Shown here: positions 55,801 through 64,000 of the stretch, one piece after another
Numbering within the stretch: the first letter of the stretch is position 1
Layout: each line of letters starts with the position of its first letter
NCBI GenBank assembly: GCA_030062745.1
Contig: CP099843.1
Coordinates: 23,078,622-23,142,621, forward strand
Length of the DNA: 64,000 nucleotides
Direction: 5' to 3'
DNA from: Capitulum mitella
Taxonomy: Eukaryota > Arthropoda > Thecostraca > Pollicipedomorpha > Pollicipedidae
Made by a program: the position numbers and the translations under genes
Notes under the pieces: generated by a model
Databases searched by the model: none
Seen by the model: the letters and a program-made list of their open reading frames with translations, nothing else
Told to the model about the DNA's origin: nothing

Positions 55801-58800
55801 CGGGACGGGCCGTTTAGGATTGATAAGCGTTCCACAGCTGCGCCGGTGTCGGTAATGATTCGCAATACCGATGTCCTCTCGCGCGGCCGAGCGAGAACGT
55901 CTTCACTCAGCGTAATGCGATATTAATGGTGTAACCTCTGACGCCATTATCCGGGACAATGGCGTTTGGACGATGTCGTGGTCGCTTTGAAATGCACGGG
56001 AGGTGTTCTCGCTCTGGATGCGAGGTTCCCGCCGGGACGCAGCGCGTGCTGTTGCGAAACCTTTCGCTGTTCTCATTCTCTTTATGCCGCGGATACCGAG
56101 GAAAACGATATCGCGAAAAGGCAACCAGTACTGCTGGGTCGAAAGTAGTTCACGTGCATTTCAAAATTCCTGCTAATTTGCGTTACGGCCTCATTAAGGC
56201 TTTTGTTAGCGGGCTTTTGCCTCTTTTAGCCAATGCGTCTTTTTACAGTTTTCGTATGTGTGGTTGCACGGTTTTGTCAGCCATGCTTGTCATTGGGAGG
56301 AAGAACTGTAGTGCATGCTTTGTTAGCTTCGCTGCTTCTAGTGTCGGAGCAGTCGCTCTGCGCAGTGTCTTCTGGTAAGGGCCTCGATAGCCCCCTTCCC
56401 CTCCCCGTTCCCGTTTCCACACCGACCCTTTTGGCTGCGTCAACATGCCTGACTGTTCATTATCGTCTGCCAGTCCACGAGGTGTCCTGCATTCTGCAGC
56501 CAGTGACGTGCAGAGGGCACACGGCTGGCGACAGTGGTGCTGCACCAGACGGTCTGTCACCGTTTGTTGTCACAGAACGTCAGCCGACCACGGCATTCGG
56601 GCTCCGAATTGTTCGGTTACGTCACAGCCCCTCCCTGTCGCCTCTGGATTGCGGAAGCGGATGGGAAGACGCGTGTCAAAAGCCGGGCACTGTCGCGGAA
56701 CTCCCTCTGGGGCGTCACGCGAGGGACGGTCGCCGCGCCAGCCGCCGCCCGTCCTCTCCTCCCGTCCTCCCGTCCTCGCCGCGGAGTCGGCGCCGAGGAC
56801 GGCCGTCGCCCGGCGCGGCCGGCCGCGCCTATAAAAGGCCAGTCCCGCTCCGCATGTCGCGGCCTTTCTCTTCAAAGCTGTGCGACGAATACGAAGTGCG
56901 GCGCCGGCGGCCGGCCATGGATCACGGCCGTCGTCGTCCCGGCGCGCCGCCTGCGCGTGCGTGACGCAGATGGCGTCTGGCGCGCAGACGGCGGCCCGGC
57001 GCCCGACACCGGCGGCGACTTATGGACCGTGACGGACCGTCACTGCGAGGGTCTGATGAGCCGTGACGGACCGACACTGTGAGGTGTCTGATGGACTGTG
57101 GCGGACCGTCACTGTGAGGTGTCTGGTGGGCCGTGACGGACCGCCACTGTGATGCGTCTGATGGTCGAACCGTCACTGTGAGGAGTCTGATGGTCGAGCC
57201 ATCACTTGGGATGTCTTATGGGCCGTGACGGACCGTCAGTTTGAGGCATGTGATGGTCGGACCGTCACTGTAAGATGTCCGATGGGCGGACCGTTGCAAT
57301 GGAGTTCCTGTTTGTTGGACCGTCACTGTAAGTCGCCTGATGACCGGACAATCACTGCGAGTTATGGCGTGACTTCCAACATCGCTATGTGATGTCTGGG
57401 TTTTCAGTCCGAACGGAGACGTGGACCACTGGAAGGTGTGGTGGGCGTTGAGAGAGCCAGAGACCTGTCGTTGAGGCATACCGTATAACGTCGGGAAGGT
57501 ACCGGCAGTCGAGAAGACGTGTCGGAGCCGGCGCCCAGTCGTGGTTTCGTGCCCCGGCCGGCTGGCCGGCGAGACGCATCGCGGCTGATCCCGTCACAAG
57601 GCTGGTCCCGCTAACAAGATGTTATCCGCTACATACACCCGCCTCATTTCGGCTTCTTTGGACGCCGTACCTAGATTCACCGACCATTGGCCGGCTCCAG
57701 GGGCGTACCCGCCGTCCATCCCGCCGGGCCGCCGCAGGCCGCCGGTCGACAATGAAGCCAATTGTCGACATTGAGAAGGCCGGCGGGCAGGTCACAGCGG
57801 CCGCGTTGGCGGCGACCGACTGCTGTCCTGCGGCCACGAACTGTCGCCACGTCCGCCGTTCGGCAGCCGCGCGTGGTCCGGCCGCCGCTGGTGATTGAAA
57901 TGAGCAGGCGTGTTTTTCTGAGCGGCATGGTCGTTGCTGATGCGGCGGCAGTGGTCGACAGTGGGCGGGGCTCTCGTCTTTTCACGATGTTTGGCCGAGC
58001 GTGTTCACCGTTTCGAGTGCGGCGGTCTGTCGGCCGAGCTGTTTTGTTCTGCGCCGTCGTTCGCGATTACATTGTGAATTGACATTAATGTTGGCGGATG
58101 CGTGCTTCCTGTTGTGTTCGATTCGGCGGCTTTCCCCGGCGCGCGGCGTCCGGTGGCTCATCGTGACCCTGTGCCCAAGCCCTGCCCCTGCCGACACCGC
58201 TAGTGGGAACTCTGCGGACTTCCTGTTCGTCAGTGTGACTCTGTACCCTGGTCCAACTCCAGCGTCCCCACCGTCGGCAGCGCTGAGGGCTTCCAGCAGA
58301 TCATTATGACTGGCAAGAACGCTGTCATTATGACTGAAAAACAGCGGGGTATGGTGTGGTCCGATGTGATGTGTTTTGTATGAATGTTTAAGTTTGATAA
58401 TTAACGTAATTGGATCACGCGAGCAGGACAGGATACCTGTGTCAGGGTGGGGGCGCGAAAAAGCTGCGCTGCCTTGTCACGTTCATTGGCAGTTTCGGAA
58501 TGTCCGGCAATTCTCCGTAACCCTATACCTTACCCGTGGCTTGACTGGCACCGCTAACTGCCACTGCGGAGTGTCCGGCGGTCCTGCTCACTGACGGTCC
58601 TGCGCAGCCTCAGCATTCTCCTGCCGTGTGACGCGGCCGGCCGGCAGCGGAGCCGCGCTCTGACTCGCCCCTCCCCGCCCCGCCCCGCTGCCAGGTGTCC
58701 GGACTGCAGGCCAACGTTCTGCTCTGCGGCGAGCCGGCCGGCCGCGGCCGCTGCCGCTGCGCCGCCGCCGACGCCGGGAGCTGCGACGTCTGCGCGCCGG

Positions 58801-61800
58801 CACGGCAACAGGTGGGCGAACGGTCCCCCACCACCTACCCCACCCCCATCACGGCTAGAGGTGGGTGGACGGTCCCCGCCACCGCCCCCGTCACTGCCAG
58901 AGGTGGGTGGACCGCCCGCCGCCCTGTTACAGCCCCCTGTCACGGCTCCAGGTGGGCGGACGGTCCCCGCCACCGCCCCCGTCACTGCCAGAGGTGGGTG
59001 GACCACTCCCCGCCCTGTTACAGCCCCCTGTCACGGCTCCAGGTGGGCGGACGGTCCCTGCCACCGACCCCCCCCCCTGTCACGGCTAGAGGTGGGTGGA
59101 CGGTCCCCGCCCTGTTACAGCCCCCTGTCACGGCTCCAGGTGGGCGGACGGTCCCCGCCACCGCCCCCGTCACTGCTAGAGGTGGGTGGACCGCCCGCCG
59201 TCCCGTCACAGCCCCCTGTCACGGCTCCAGGTGGGCGGACGGTCCCTGCCACCCCGTCACAGCCCCCACCGTCACGGCAACAGGTGGGTGGGGGACTCCC
59301 GTCATAGTCCCACCGTCACGGCAACAGGTGGGTGGGGGACTCCCGTCACAGCCCCCACCGTCACGGCAACAGGTGGGTGGACGGTCCCCGCCACCGCCCC
59401 CGTCACTGCCAGAAGTGGGCGGACGGTCCCCGTCCCGTCACAGCCCCCTGTCACGGCTCCAGGTGGGCGGACGGTCCCCCGCCACCCCGTCACAGCCCCC
59501 ACCGTCACGGCAACAGGTGGGTGGACGCCCCCCCCCCCGTCGCACTCCCGGTTGCGGCAAAAGGTGGGTGGACGTTCCTTCCCGTCACAGCACTCCGTAG
59601 TCACGGCGACAGGTGGGAGGAGGACCCCCTCACCTCCCTCGATAACGATTCTCCGGTGTCTGTTCAGCCTGAGACGCGGAGGATGCCGTTGAGACTGAAG
59701 AAACTCTGTCGGATGTCATTTTCTTTTGCTTGCGCTTCCTTCGTCTTTTTGTGCTTGCCAGGCGACCGTTGAGGTCCAGCGTTTTAAATTTGAAGCCCCA
59801 ATACAGTCATTTGTTTTGTGAATTGTTGTTACTCAGGTGGGGATGCACCGAAAGCTTGCACGGGAACGGTCCTTATAGACATACCTAACCTCAAAGACAC
59901 TGAGGACAGGAGCTGCTCTGGCGCACATTTTTGTGTCACCTGTTCACGTACAATGAACACATGCCGTGTTAGCCATTCTCACTTCCTGGGCCTAACGGCG
60001 AGCCATTATAAAAACCTGTGAGTGCGCCGACCTATCCCAGCTGCCTGTGAAATTAGCCGCCGTTCCTTTCATGCGCTTGGTTCAGTAACACGATAGGACT
60101 TCGTTAAAGCTTCGTGACATGAAGACCTTTTTTCTCAAACCTTAAGTGACTGGCTTTTCATCACTGTCGCGGCACCCCGTGCACGCTGTCGAGTGCAGAC
60201 ACCGTTTTTGCTGTCTCGCCAATTTCAGCTGACTCGACACAGCGCGAGTTTTTCGCTCAGGGGCGTTTAATTGCTTGTGATGCCGGTATTTGAACCGGGA
60301 TGGTAATATTTCAAACAGCGTGCTGTTGAGGTCGACATTCCATCGACATAGCTGTCCTCGTGTGGCTGTGGCCGCGGGTCCTATTCATGACGGCTGGGAT
60401 ATTAGGCCGGCCCACATTAATGAAGCCCATGGCGCGACGCTAGTGACGTTCTAGTACGGCCCGGATCCCGTGTCACACGTTGTCACCGCTGGCCTTGCCA
60501 GCAGGGGAAGGACCAGGGAGAGGACGAGGAAGAGGAGGAGGAGGAGGAGGAGGAGGAGGAGGAGGAGGAGGAGGAGGAGGAGGAGGATCAGGAGGGCGAT
60601 CACTCGGACGCTGACGCTGCAGAGAGGGATCTGGACGCCGCCCGACACGCTGACTGGCAGCTTTTCTGCGCCAACCACGCCGGTAGGCCGTCGACCGGTG
60701 GTGTCGACTTGGGGTGGCCGGGCCGGGCCGGGTCGGCGGCGGCCGGCCGCGGCGCCGCTCGAGCGTCCCCTCAGAGGTCGCCGGTGATGGTGGCGGCGGG
60801 GCGAGGGCGTGACCGTTCCGCTGCGGTCGCGGACAATTTCTGTTGGTGTTTGTCTGGCGGTCGTTTTGGCTGTTGTTCAGAGTGGGTTTCCGTGAGCGAT
60901 CCGGCGGTGTTGCGTAATGCGGTTGAGGTCTGGTTCATTTGTGGATAGTCTGCGGCCGGATTCGTGATTGTGGGGAGGAAATGAAAGACACTGAGTGACT
61001 GATGAGTGGCCTAGTTTCCTACTGTGCAAATGTACAGTGCCTTTTTATTAGACACCTTCCGAATTTGCATCTCCACACGAATTCATCACCTGCACATTAC
61101 CTATTATGTACAGTTTTTACCCGAATTTTTTTGCACGAATTTGTTCGTTATATTTTCAATTAGTGCCGACGATCTTCGTAAAATGTAGGACAGGGTTGAT
61201 GGTCTATTCATGCTCGATTCATGCATCATGGAAGTTCGCCGGGCGTCGTGACAAAGGCAAAACCAAAGCACGCTGTCGCTTCAGCCCTCATATCCGCTTA
61301 TTAATCTGTCCCTGACAGTGATCACCTGTCTGCCGGGCGTGATGGATCGTGTCCGATCCCTCGCTGGGTACGAATCCAGTGAGTTCCCCCATCCGTGACG
61401 TCGTCTAACCGCCGCCGCGACAGGCCAGACGCTGCGCTTCTTCTGCCGCGACTGCGAGACGGCCGTGTGCGCCAGCTGCACGGACATCCTGCACGCGCAG
61501 CACCGCACGTGCCGGCTCTCCGAGACGGGGCCCGAGCAGCGGCGCTGCCTGCTGGCGCTGCGGCAGCGCCTGACGCACCAGGTGGGTCGGTCGGCCCGGT
61601 CCGGCCCGGCGGACGGGGGCAGCTCTGACCGGCGCCGACTAGAACTGCTCTGGGGCGTCTGTCCTGATGTGTGTGGCGATGTGTACGCGGTGCCCTTTAT
61701 CAGATCTTTCTGTCGTGCCGGGTAGAATGTCGTCGATCTCTGTTGGTGTTCTTCGTCATCATCATTATCATCGTATTGGTCACGTGGACATGGTAAAATG

Positions 61801-63098
61801 AAGTACGCGGTTGACAATCGGACACGCGGCCAATGGTGGCCAATGCTCTGCGGTGGGCTGGAGGAGGAACTGATGGGGGCGAAGTTCCGTGCGGACTCAG
61901 TGACGAGTATGGCTGGAGGTGCCGAAAAAATAGTGGGGGGGACCTAAAATATCTGACCTTCTTTCGGGGGGGTGGGTAGGGGGTCTGGATCCTTCCATCC
62001 CCCTAGGATCTCCAGCCATGGTGACGATCCCCGCGTCGTCCGCTACGGGATGGCGGTGTCATTCTCCGGCGTTTGTCAGGTGTACCCTGTCAGTCGTCTG
62101 ACGCACTCCACGCCGGCAGATGGAGGAACAGCGGCGGCGGCGGGCGCTGCTGGTGGCGGCCGCCGGCCAGCTGCGCCAGGCGCGTCAGCTGGCCGAGCGG
62201 GACCTTCACGCCTACTGCGCCTCCCTGGTGGAGGCCGTGCAGCGGCGGCGCGACGTCCTGGCCACCCTGCTGACCCAGCTGTACCAGGACAGGGTGGAAG
62301 GCATAGGTGGGTGGCGCTGCAGCAGTGTTTGGCCGCTGCCGACCGAGGGGGCGAACTGTCCGCGCGCTGTCGGAGGCGGGGACGGGGGCGTCTGAGGATG
62401 TTTGTGGGTGCAGCGTTGGTGCTGCCGCTGGTCGATAGGTCTGGCTTCCGAGAATGTTCCGGCCTGTGTCGCCGACGGCGGGGCGCCGGTCCCCGTCTGT
62501 GGACGCCGGTCCCCGTCTTTGGACGCCGGTCTCCCGTCTGTGGACGCCGGTCCCCGTCTGCGGACGCCGGTCCCCGTCTGCGGTCGGCCTGGCATCCGTG
62601 TCGCCGTGACACCGTCGGTTGCGTCGTGTTCCTGAGCGCTGGGTTGGAACGAGAACATTCACCGTGCGGCGGTGGGCCCGGCGCCGCAGTGTTGAGGCCG
62701 AGCTGCCGGCGCCGGCGTCCCTCAACGCCTGCGACTGACGTCCGTTTCTGCAGCCGTAAAAATCCTTGAGCCGTTTGCAAACGTTCGTGGATGTTTCGGC
62801 GTTGATAGTGTTGTTGACGTTGAAGTGACATTCGACTGCGCAGCCTGTTGCTAGTTTGCTTTTGAGGATTGCGTGGTGCGGAGGCGCTGTGGCGGTGACG
62901 TCAGCGTCCGCCGGCGTCCGCAGACGAGCAGGTCGGCCGGCTGGACTCGTTCCTGTCGGAGCTGGACTCGTGCGGCCAGCACATGGACCGGGCTCTGGAG
63001 TCCGGCTCCGACACGGAGGTGTTGCTGCTCAACAAACAGGTGACCGTCCGGGTCAACGACGCCCTGCCGGAGACCGACGGCCACTGTCCCGACCTCAG
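48054..63098 (+). CDS. TRIM2/3: TRIM2/TRIM3-like RING-type E3 ubiquitin ligase (gene span, 3' incomplete)
   Basis: Seven coding exons encode the RING, B-box and coiled-coil region. Joined by phase they read [50 protein letters not shown], a Glu-rich linker, [20 protein letters not shown] with [13 protein letters not shown], a coiled coil, and [14 protein letters not shown]. Each piece lines up with vertebrate TRIM2/TRIM3 ([64 protein letters not shown]), including where the exon joins fall. RING ligands C-x2-C, C-x-H-x2-C-x2-C and C-x2-C are intact; B-box ligands C-x2-H, C-x2-C, C-x2-C and H-x2-H are intact. The filamin and NHL parts expected next are beyond the window. Family members ubiquitinate substrates such as neurofilament light chain in neurons. 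Confidence 0.93.
51490..51990. repeat. 31-36-bp minisatellite, about 14 units
   Basis: Units GCTGACGGGTTGACCGGCTG followed by CCGCCGCCGCTGTG, differing mainly in the number of CCG triplets. Produces long spurious frames on the minus strand. Confidence 0.93.
52782..53075 (-). mobile_element. tRNA-derived SINE-like element ending in a (TA)n tail
   Basis: Read on the minus strand from about 53073, the sequence has a box-A-like TGGTACCCTAATGG and, about 45 bp later, a box-B-like GAGTTCGAGACCC, as in an RNA polymerase III promoter. About 150 bp of body follow, then a 75-bp TA array (52782-52857). tRNA-like head, short body and microsatellite tail are the usual SINE plan. No second copy was found in the window, so boundaries are approximate and family unknown. 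Confidence 0.5.
54832..54948 (+). CDS. TRIM2/3: TRIM2/3 exon 2: second RING half
   Basis: 39 codons, phase 0/0; acceptor GCCCGTTCCAG, donor GACGGG|GTGAGT. It encodes [20 protein letters not shown] and [19 protein letters not shown], the remaining RING ligands and the family-specific SILP tail. Confidence 0.97.
55315..55650. repeat. about 30-bp GTCAGGTAGGCTTCTGCCC minisatellite
   Basis: About ten units of TGTCAGGTAGGCTTCTGCCC followed by GGCCGGTGTC. The five between 55490 and 55650 are nearly identical; the earlier ones are degenerate. Each unit carries a CAG|GTAGGC donor-like site. Confidence 0.9.
56990..57350. repeat. 30-36-bp repeat carrying TGACGGACCGTCA palindromes
   Basis: About ten degenerate units around CCGTCACTGTGAGGTGTCTG and ATGGGCCGTGACGGA. 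Several contain the near-perfect palindrome TGACGGACCGTCA. Confidence 0.85.
58695..58811 (+). CDS. TRIM2/3: TRIM2/3 exon 3: linker after RING
   Basis: 39 codons, phase 0/0; acceptor CCCCGCTGCCAG, donor CAACAG|GTGGGC. It begins [10 protein letters not shown], equivalent to VAALQNNFFI after the RING in vertebrate TRIM2, then a Cys-rich lineage-specific stretch ([20 protein letters not shown]). The exon end and donor are the template of the following minisatellite. Confidence 0.9.
58800..59635 (+). repeat. minisatellite built on the 5' splice site of TRIM exon 3 (about 18 units)
   Basis: About 46-bp units of the form TCACGGCAACAGGTGGGTGG and ACGGTCCCCGCCACCGCCCC, beginning with the real exon end CACGGCAACAG|GTGGGCGAACGGTCCCC at 58800-58828. 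Variants have GGCTCCAG, GGCTAGAG or CTGCCAGAG before GTGGG. Almost every unit therefore keeps an AG|GTGGG(T/C) donor. Confidence 0.93.
60502..60682 (+). CDS. TRIM2/3: TRIM2/3 exon 4: poly-Glu linker and start of B-box
   Basis: Acceptor CTTGCCAG (60502) or CCAGCAG (60505). Reads [10 protein letters not shown], a run of about 18 Glu encoded by a pure GAG array, [20 protein letters not shown], then [11 protein letters not shown] with the first B-box ligands, and donor GCCG|GTAGGC leaving one base. Vertebrate TRIM2 has a short acidic linker here. The frame of the GAG array is fixed by the downstream LFCANH. Confidence 0.88.
60518..60588 (+). repeat. (GAG)n array coding poly-glutamate
   Basis: Nearly pure GAG triplets (about 20) inside TRIM exon 4. 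Confidence 0.95.
61424..61581 (+). CDS. TRIM2/3: TRIM2/3 exon 5: B-box zinc finger
   Basis: 158 nt; acceptor GCCGCGACAG, donor CACCAG|GTGGGT. It begins with two bases completing Gly and reads [20 protein letters not shown] and [20 protein letters not shown], ending [11 protein letters not shown] in phase 0. All remaining B-box ligands (C, C, C, C, H, H) are present. Confidence 0.96.
62120..62306 (+). CDS. TRIM2/3: TRIM2/3 exon 6: coiled coil
   Basis: 187 nt; acceptor CACGCCGGCAG, phase 0; donor GCATAG|GTGGGT leaves one base. It encodes [40 protein letters not shown] and [20 protein letters not shown] with heptad-like leucines. Corresponds to the B-box C-terminal coiled coil. Confidence 0.92.
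62465..62600. repeat. about 20-bp GGACGCCGGTCCCCGTCTG repeat
   Basis: Six to seven tandem units in the intron between TRIM exons 6 and 7. Confidence 0.9.
62924..63098 (+). CDS. TRIM2/3: TRIM2/3 exon 7: end of coiled coil
   Basis: 175 nt; acceptor GGCGTCCGCAG, donor CTCAG|GTCAGT leaving two bases. It encodes [39 protein letters not shown] and [19 protein letters not shown], matching QSQLDTLLQ and TETEVLLVKKQMSEKLNELA in vertebrate TRIM2. The exon end seeds the following minisatellite. Confidence 0.92.
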
Positions 63099-63365
63099 GT
63101 CAGTGTCAGAGGGTCCCGGTCCCAGGTCGGCGTCAGAGGGCCCCGACATAAGGTCATTGTCAGAGGGTCACGACATTAGTTCATTGTCAGAAGGCCCCGA
63201 CCTCAGGGCATTGTCAGAGGGTCCCAACCTCAGGTAGCGTCAGAGTGTCACGAGCTCATGTCGGTGTCAGAGGGCCCGGACCTCAGGTCATTGTCAGAGG
63301 GTCCCGATCTCAGGCAGCGTCAGAGTCAGGGCTTTTTCAGAGGGTCCTAACCTCAGGTCATTGTA
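63085..63365 (+). repeat. minisatellite built on the 5' splice site of TRIM exon 7 (about 10 units)
   Basis: Units of about 28-31 bp (GTCCCGACCTCAGGTCAGTG followed by TCAGAGG). The first is the real exon end CCCGACCTCAG|GTCAGTGTCAGAGG; later copies vary (AACCTCAGGTAGCG, GACCTCAGGTCATTG, GATCTCAGGCAGCG). Several keep a usable AG|GT. Confidence 0.9.
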
Positions 63366-64000
63366 AGGGAACCGCCTCCATTGTTGCATTGGAATGGTGT
63401 GATGAGGCCACCGTCGGTTGGCTCCTGTGTCCCAGTCTCGGGTAGAACCCGGAGGCAGTTTTCGGTGTCCTGACTCGTGATAAATGTGAGGAACTCTCGT
63501 CTTTCGCTGGAAAATTAGTCTCCTAGTTATTAACTTCCTGGGCAGATTCGTCGTAGGATTGTGCTCCCCCATTCGCCGTGTCTCCCTGTGTCGTGGGGTC
63601 CAGTTGCATTAAAAAAAGGCTGCCGTTGTCTTGAACCCGTGCTAATGTCGGTAAACCACTCCCTTGTGTGGACCTGTGATTGGTGTCAAGGAATCCTTTA
63701 CGCATGGCATAAGGCGTGTCCTTGCGCTAGCATCCGTACAGGGGCATAAAAAGTAACCAAGTAGGTGCCACGTCCTATCTCAGCAACAAGATTGGAAAAG
63801 GTGTTGTTTTCTTTTTTTGGTGAAGAACACCGGGAAATATGTGCTCCAAAAAACACTTTGTACTCTAGAAGTTTTATCTCGTGCCTCGATCGGAAAGCTA
63901 CGTTACAACCATGTTGGCAAAGTTCTAACTGCAAGCAAATGACTTTGTCTCCATTCAGGAAGAAGGGCTTACACCAAGAACGCCAACTTAAACCAGCATG
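63366..64000. other. TRIM2/3 intron continuing past the window
   Basis: Unique, AT-richer sequence with no exon recognised. The filamin-type and NHL exons expected for the family must lie further right. Confidence 0.6.

Larger units (their letters stand above)
54949..58694. other. TRIM2/3 intron with several minisatellites
   Basis: Contains the GTCAGGTAGGCTTCTG repeat (55315-55650), the palindrome-bearing GACGGACCGTCAC repeat (56990-57350), and otherwise unique GC-rich sequence without a recognised gene. Confidence 0.6.

Noticed and set aside
58861-59772. Several long frames encoding repeated [10 protein letters not shown] or similar
   Set aside because: These are the splice-donor minisatellite read through; the real exon 3 ends at 58811.
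60270-60310. tRNA T-arm-like sequence (CCGGTTCAAATACCGG on the minus strand)
   Set aside because: Loop length and the rest of the cloverleaf do not fit. At most an old tRNA-derived fragment.
1-64000. Reverse transcriptase, integrase, transposase or capsid coding regions
   Set aside because: Looked for catalytic motifs in the longer frames on both strands and found none convincing.

Overview
This is animal nuclear DNA: short GC-rich exons with GT-AG introns, no operons, three recognisable conserved animal genes, a probable tRNA-derived SINE and very many minisatellites. Exon GC is extreme (GGC/CGG/GCC runs), while several intergenic stretches are AT-rich. The gene set fits a bilaterian invertebrate. 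An arthropod such as a crustacean is my guess, but nothing here proves the phylum. I saw no reverse transcriptase, integrase, capsid or envelope coding region.

Layout. (1) About 3.06-20.7 kb, minus strand: a DENND2-type Rab exchange-factor gene. The uDENN, cDENN and the first part of dDENN are split over six well-supported exons, with a further exon just upstream of them and a proline-rich N-terminal exon at 19.6-20.7 kb. Its 3' end lies off the left edge. (2) About 20.7-28.2 kb: intergenic or upstream sequence with one copy of an 830-bp interspersed repeat (its partner is at 1.6-2.4 kb, inverted) and about 2.5 kb of decayed tandem repeat. (3) 28.2-39.6 kb, minus strand: an apparently complete SLX4 gene (nuclease scaffold: UBZ4, BTB, SIM-like site, SAP, C-terminal SLX1-binding domain) in eight exons. 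(4) 39.9-41.5 kb, minus strand: a three-coding-exon gene for a 94-residue single-pass membrane protein that I cannot name, ending under 300 bp before the SLX4 start codon. (5) 45.7-63.1 kb and beyond the right edge, plus strand: a TRIM2/TRIM3-type ubiquitin ligase gene. Its RING, B-box and coiled-coil exons are present; the filamin and NHL parts would lie beyond 64 kb. It is divergent from gene 4 and SLX4.

The exon models rest on protein-family similarity recalled from memory, plus splice sites whose reading phases agree exactly from exon to exon. No alignments were run.

The most striking pattern is that several minisatellites are built on splice junctions. In DENND2 and TRIM2/3 the repeat unit contains the last bases of an exon plus its 5' splice site, or a 3' splice site plus the start of the exon, copied from about 3 up to about 18 times into the intron. 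At least five junctions clearly show this and two more probably do.
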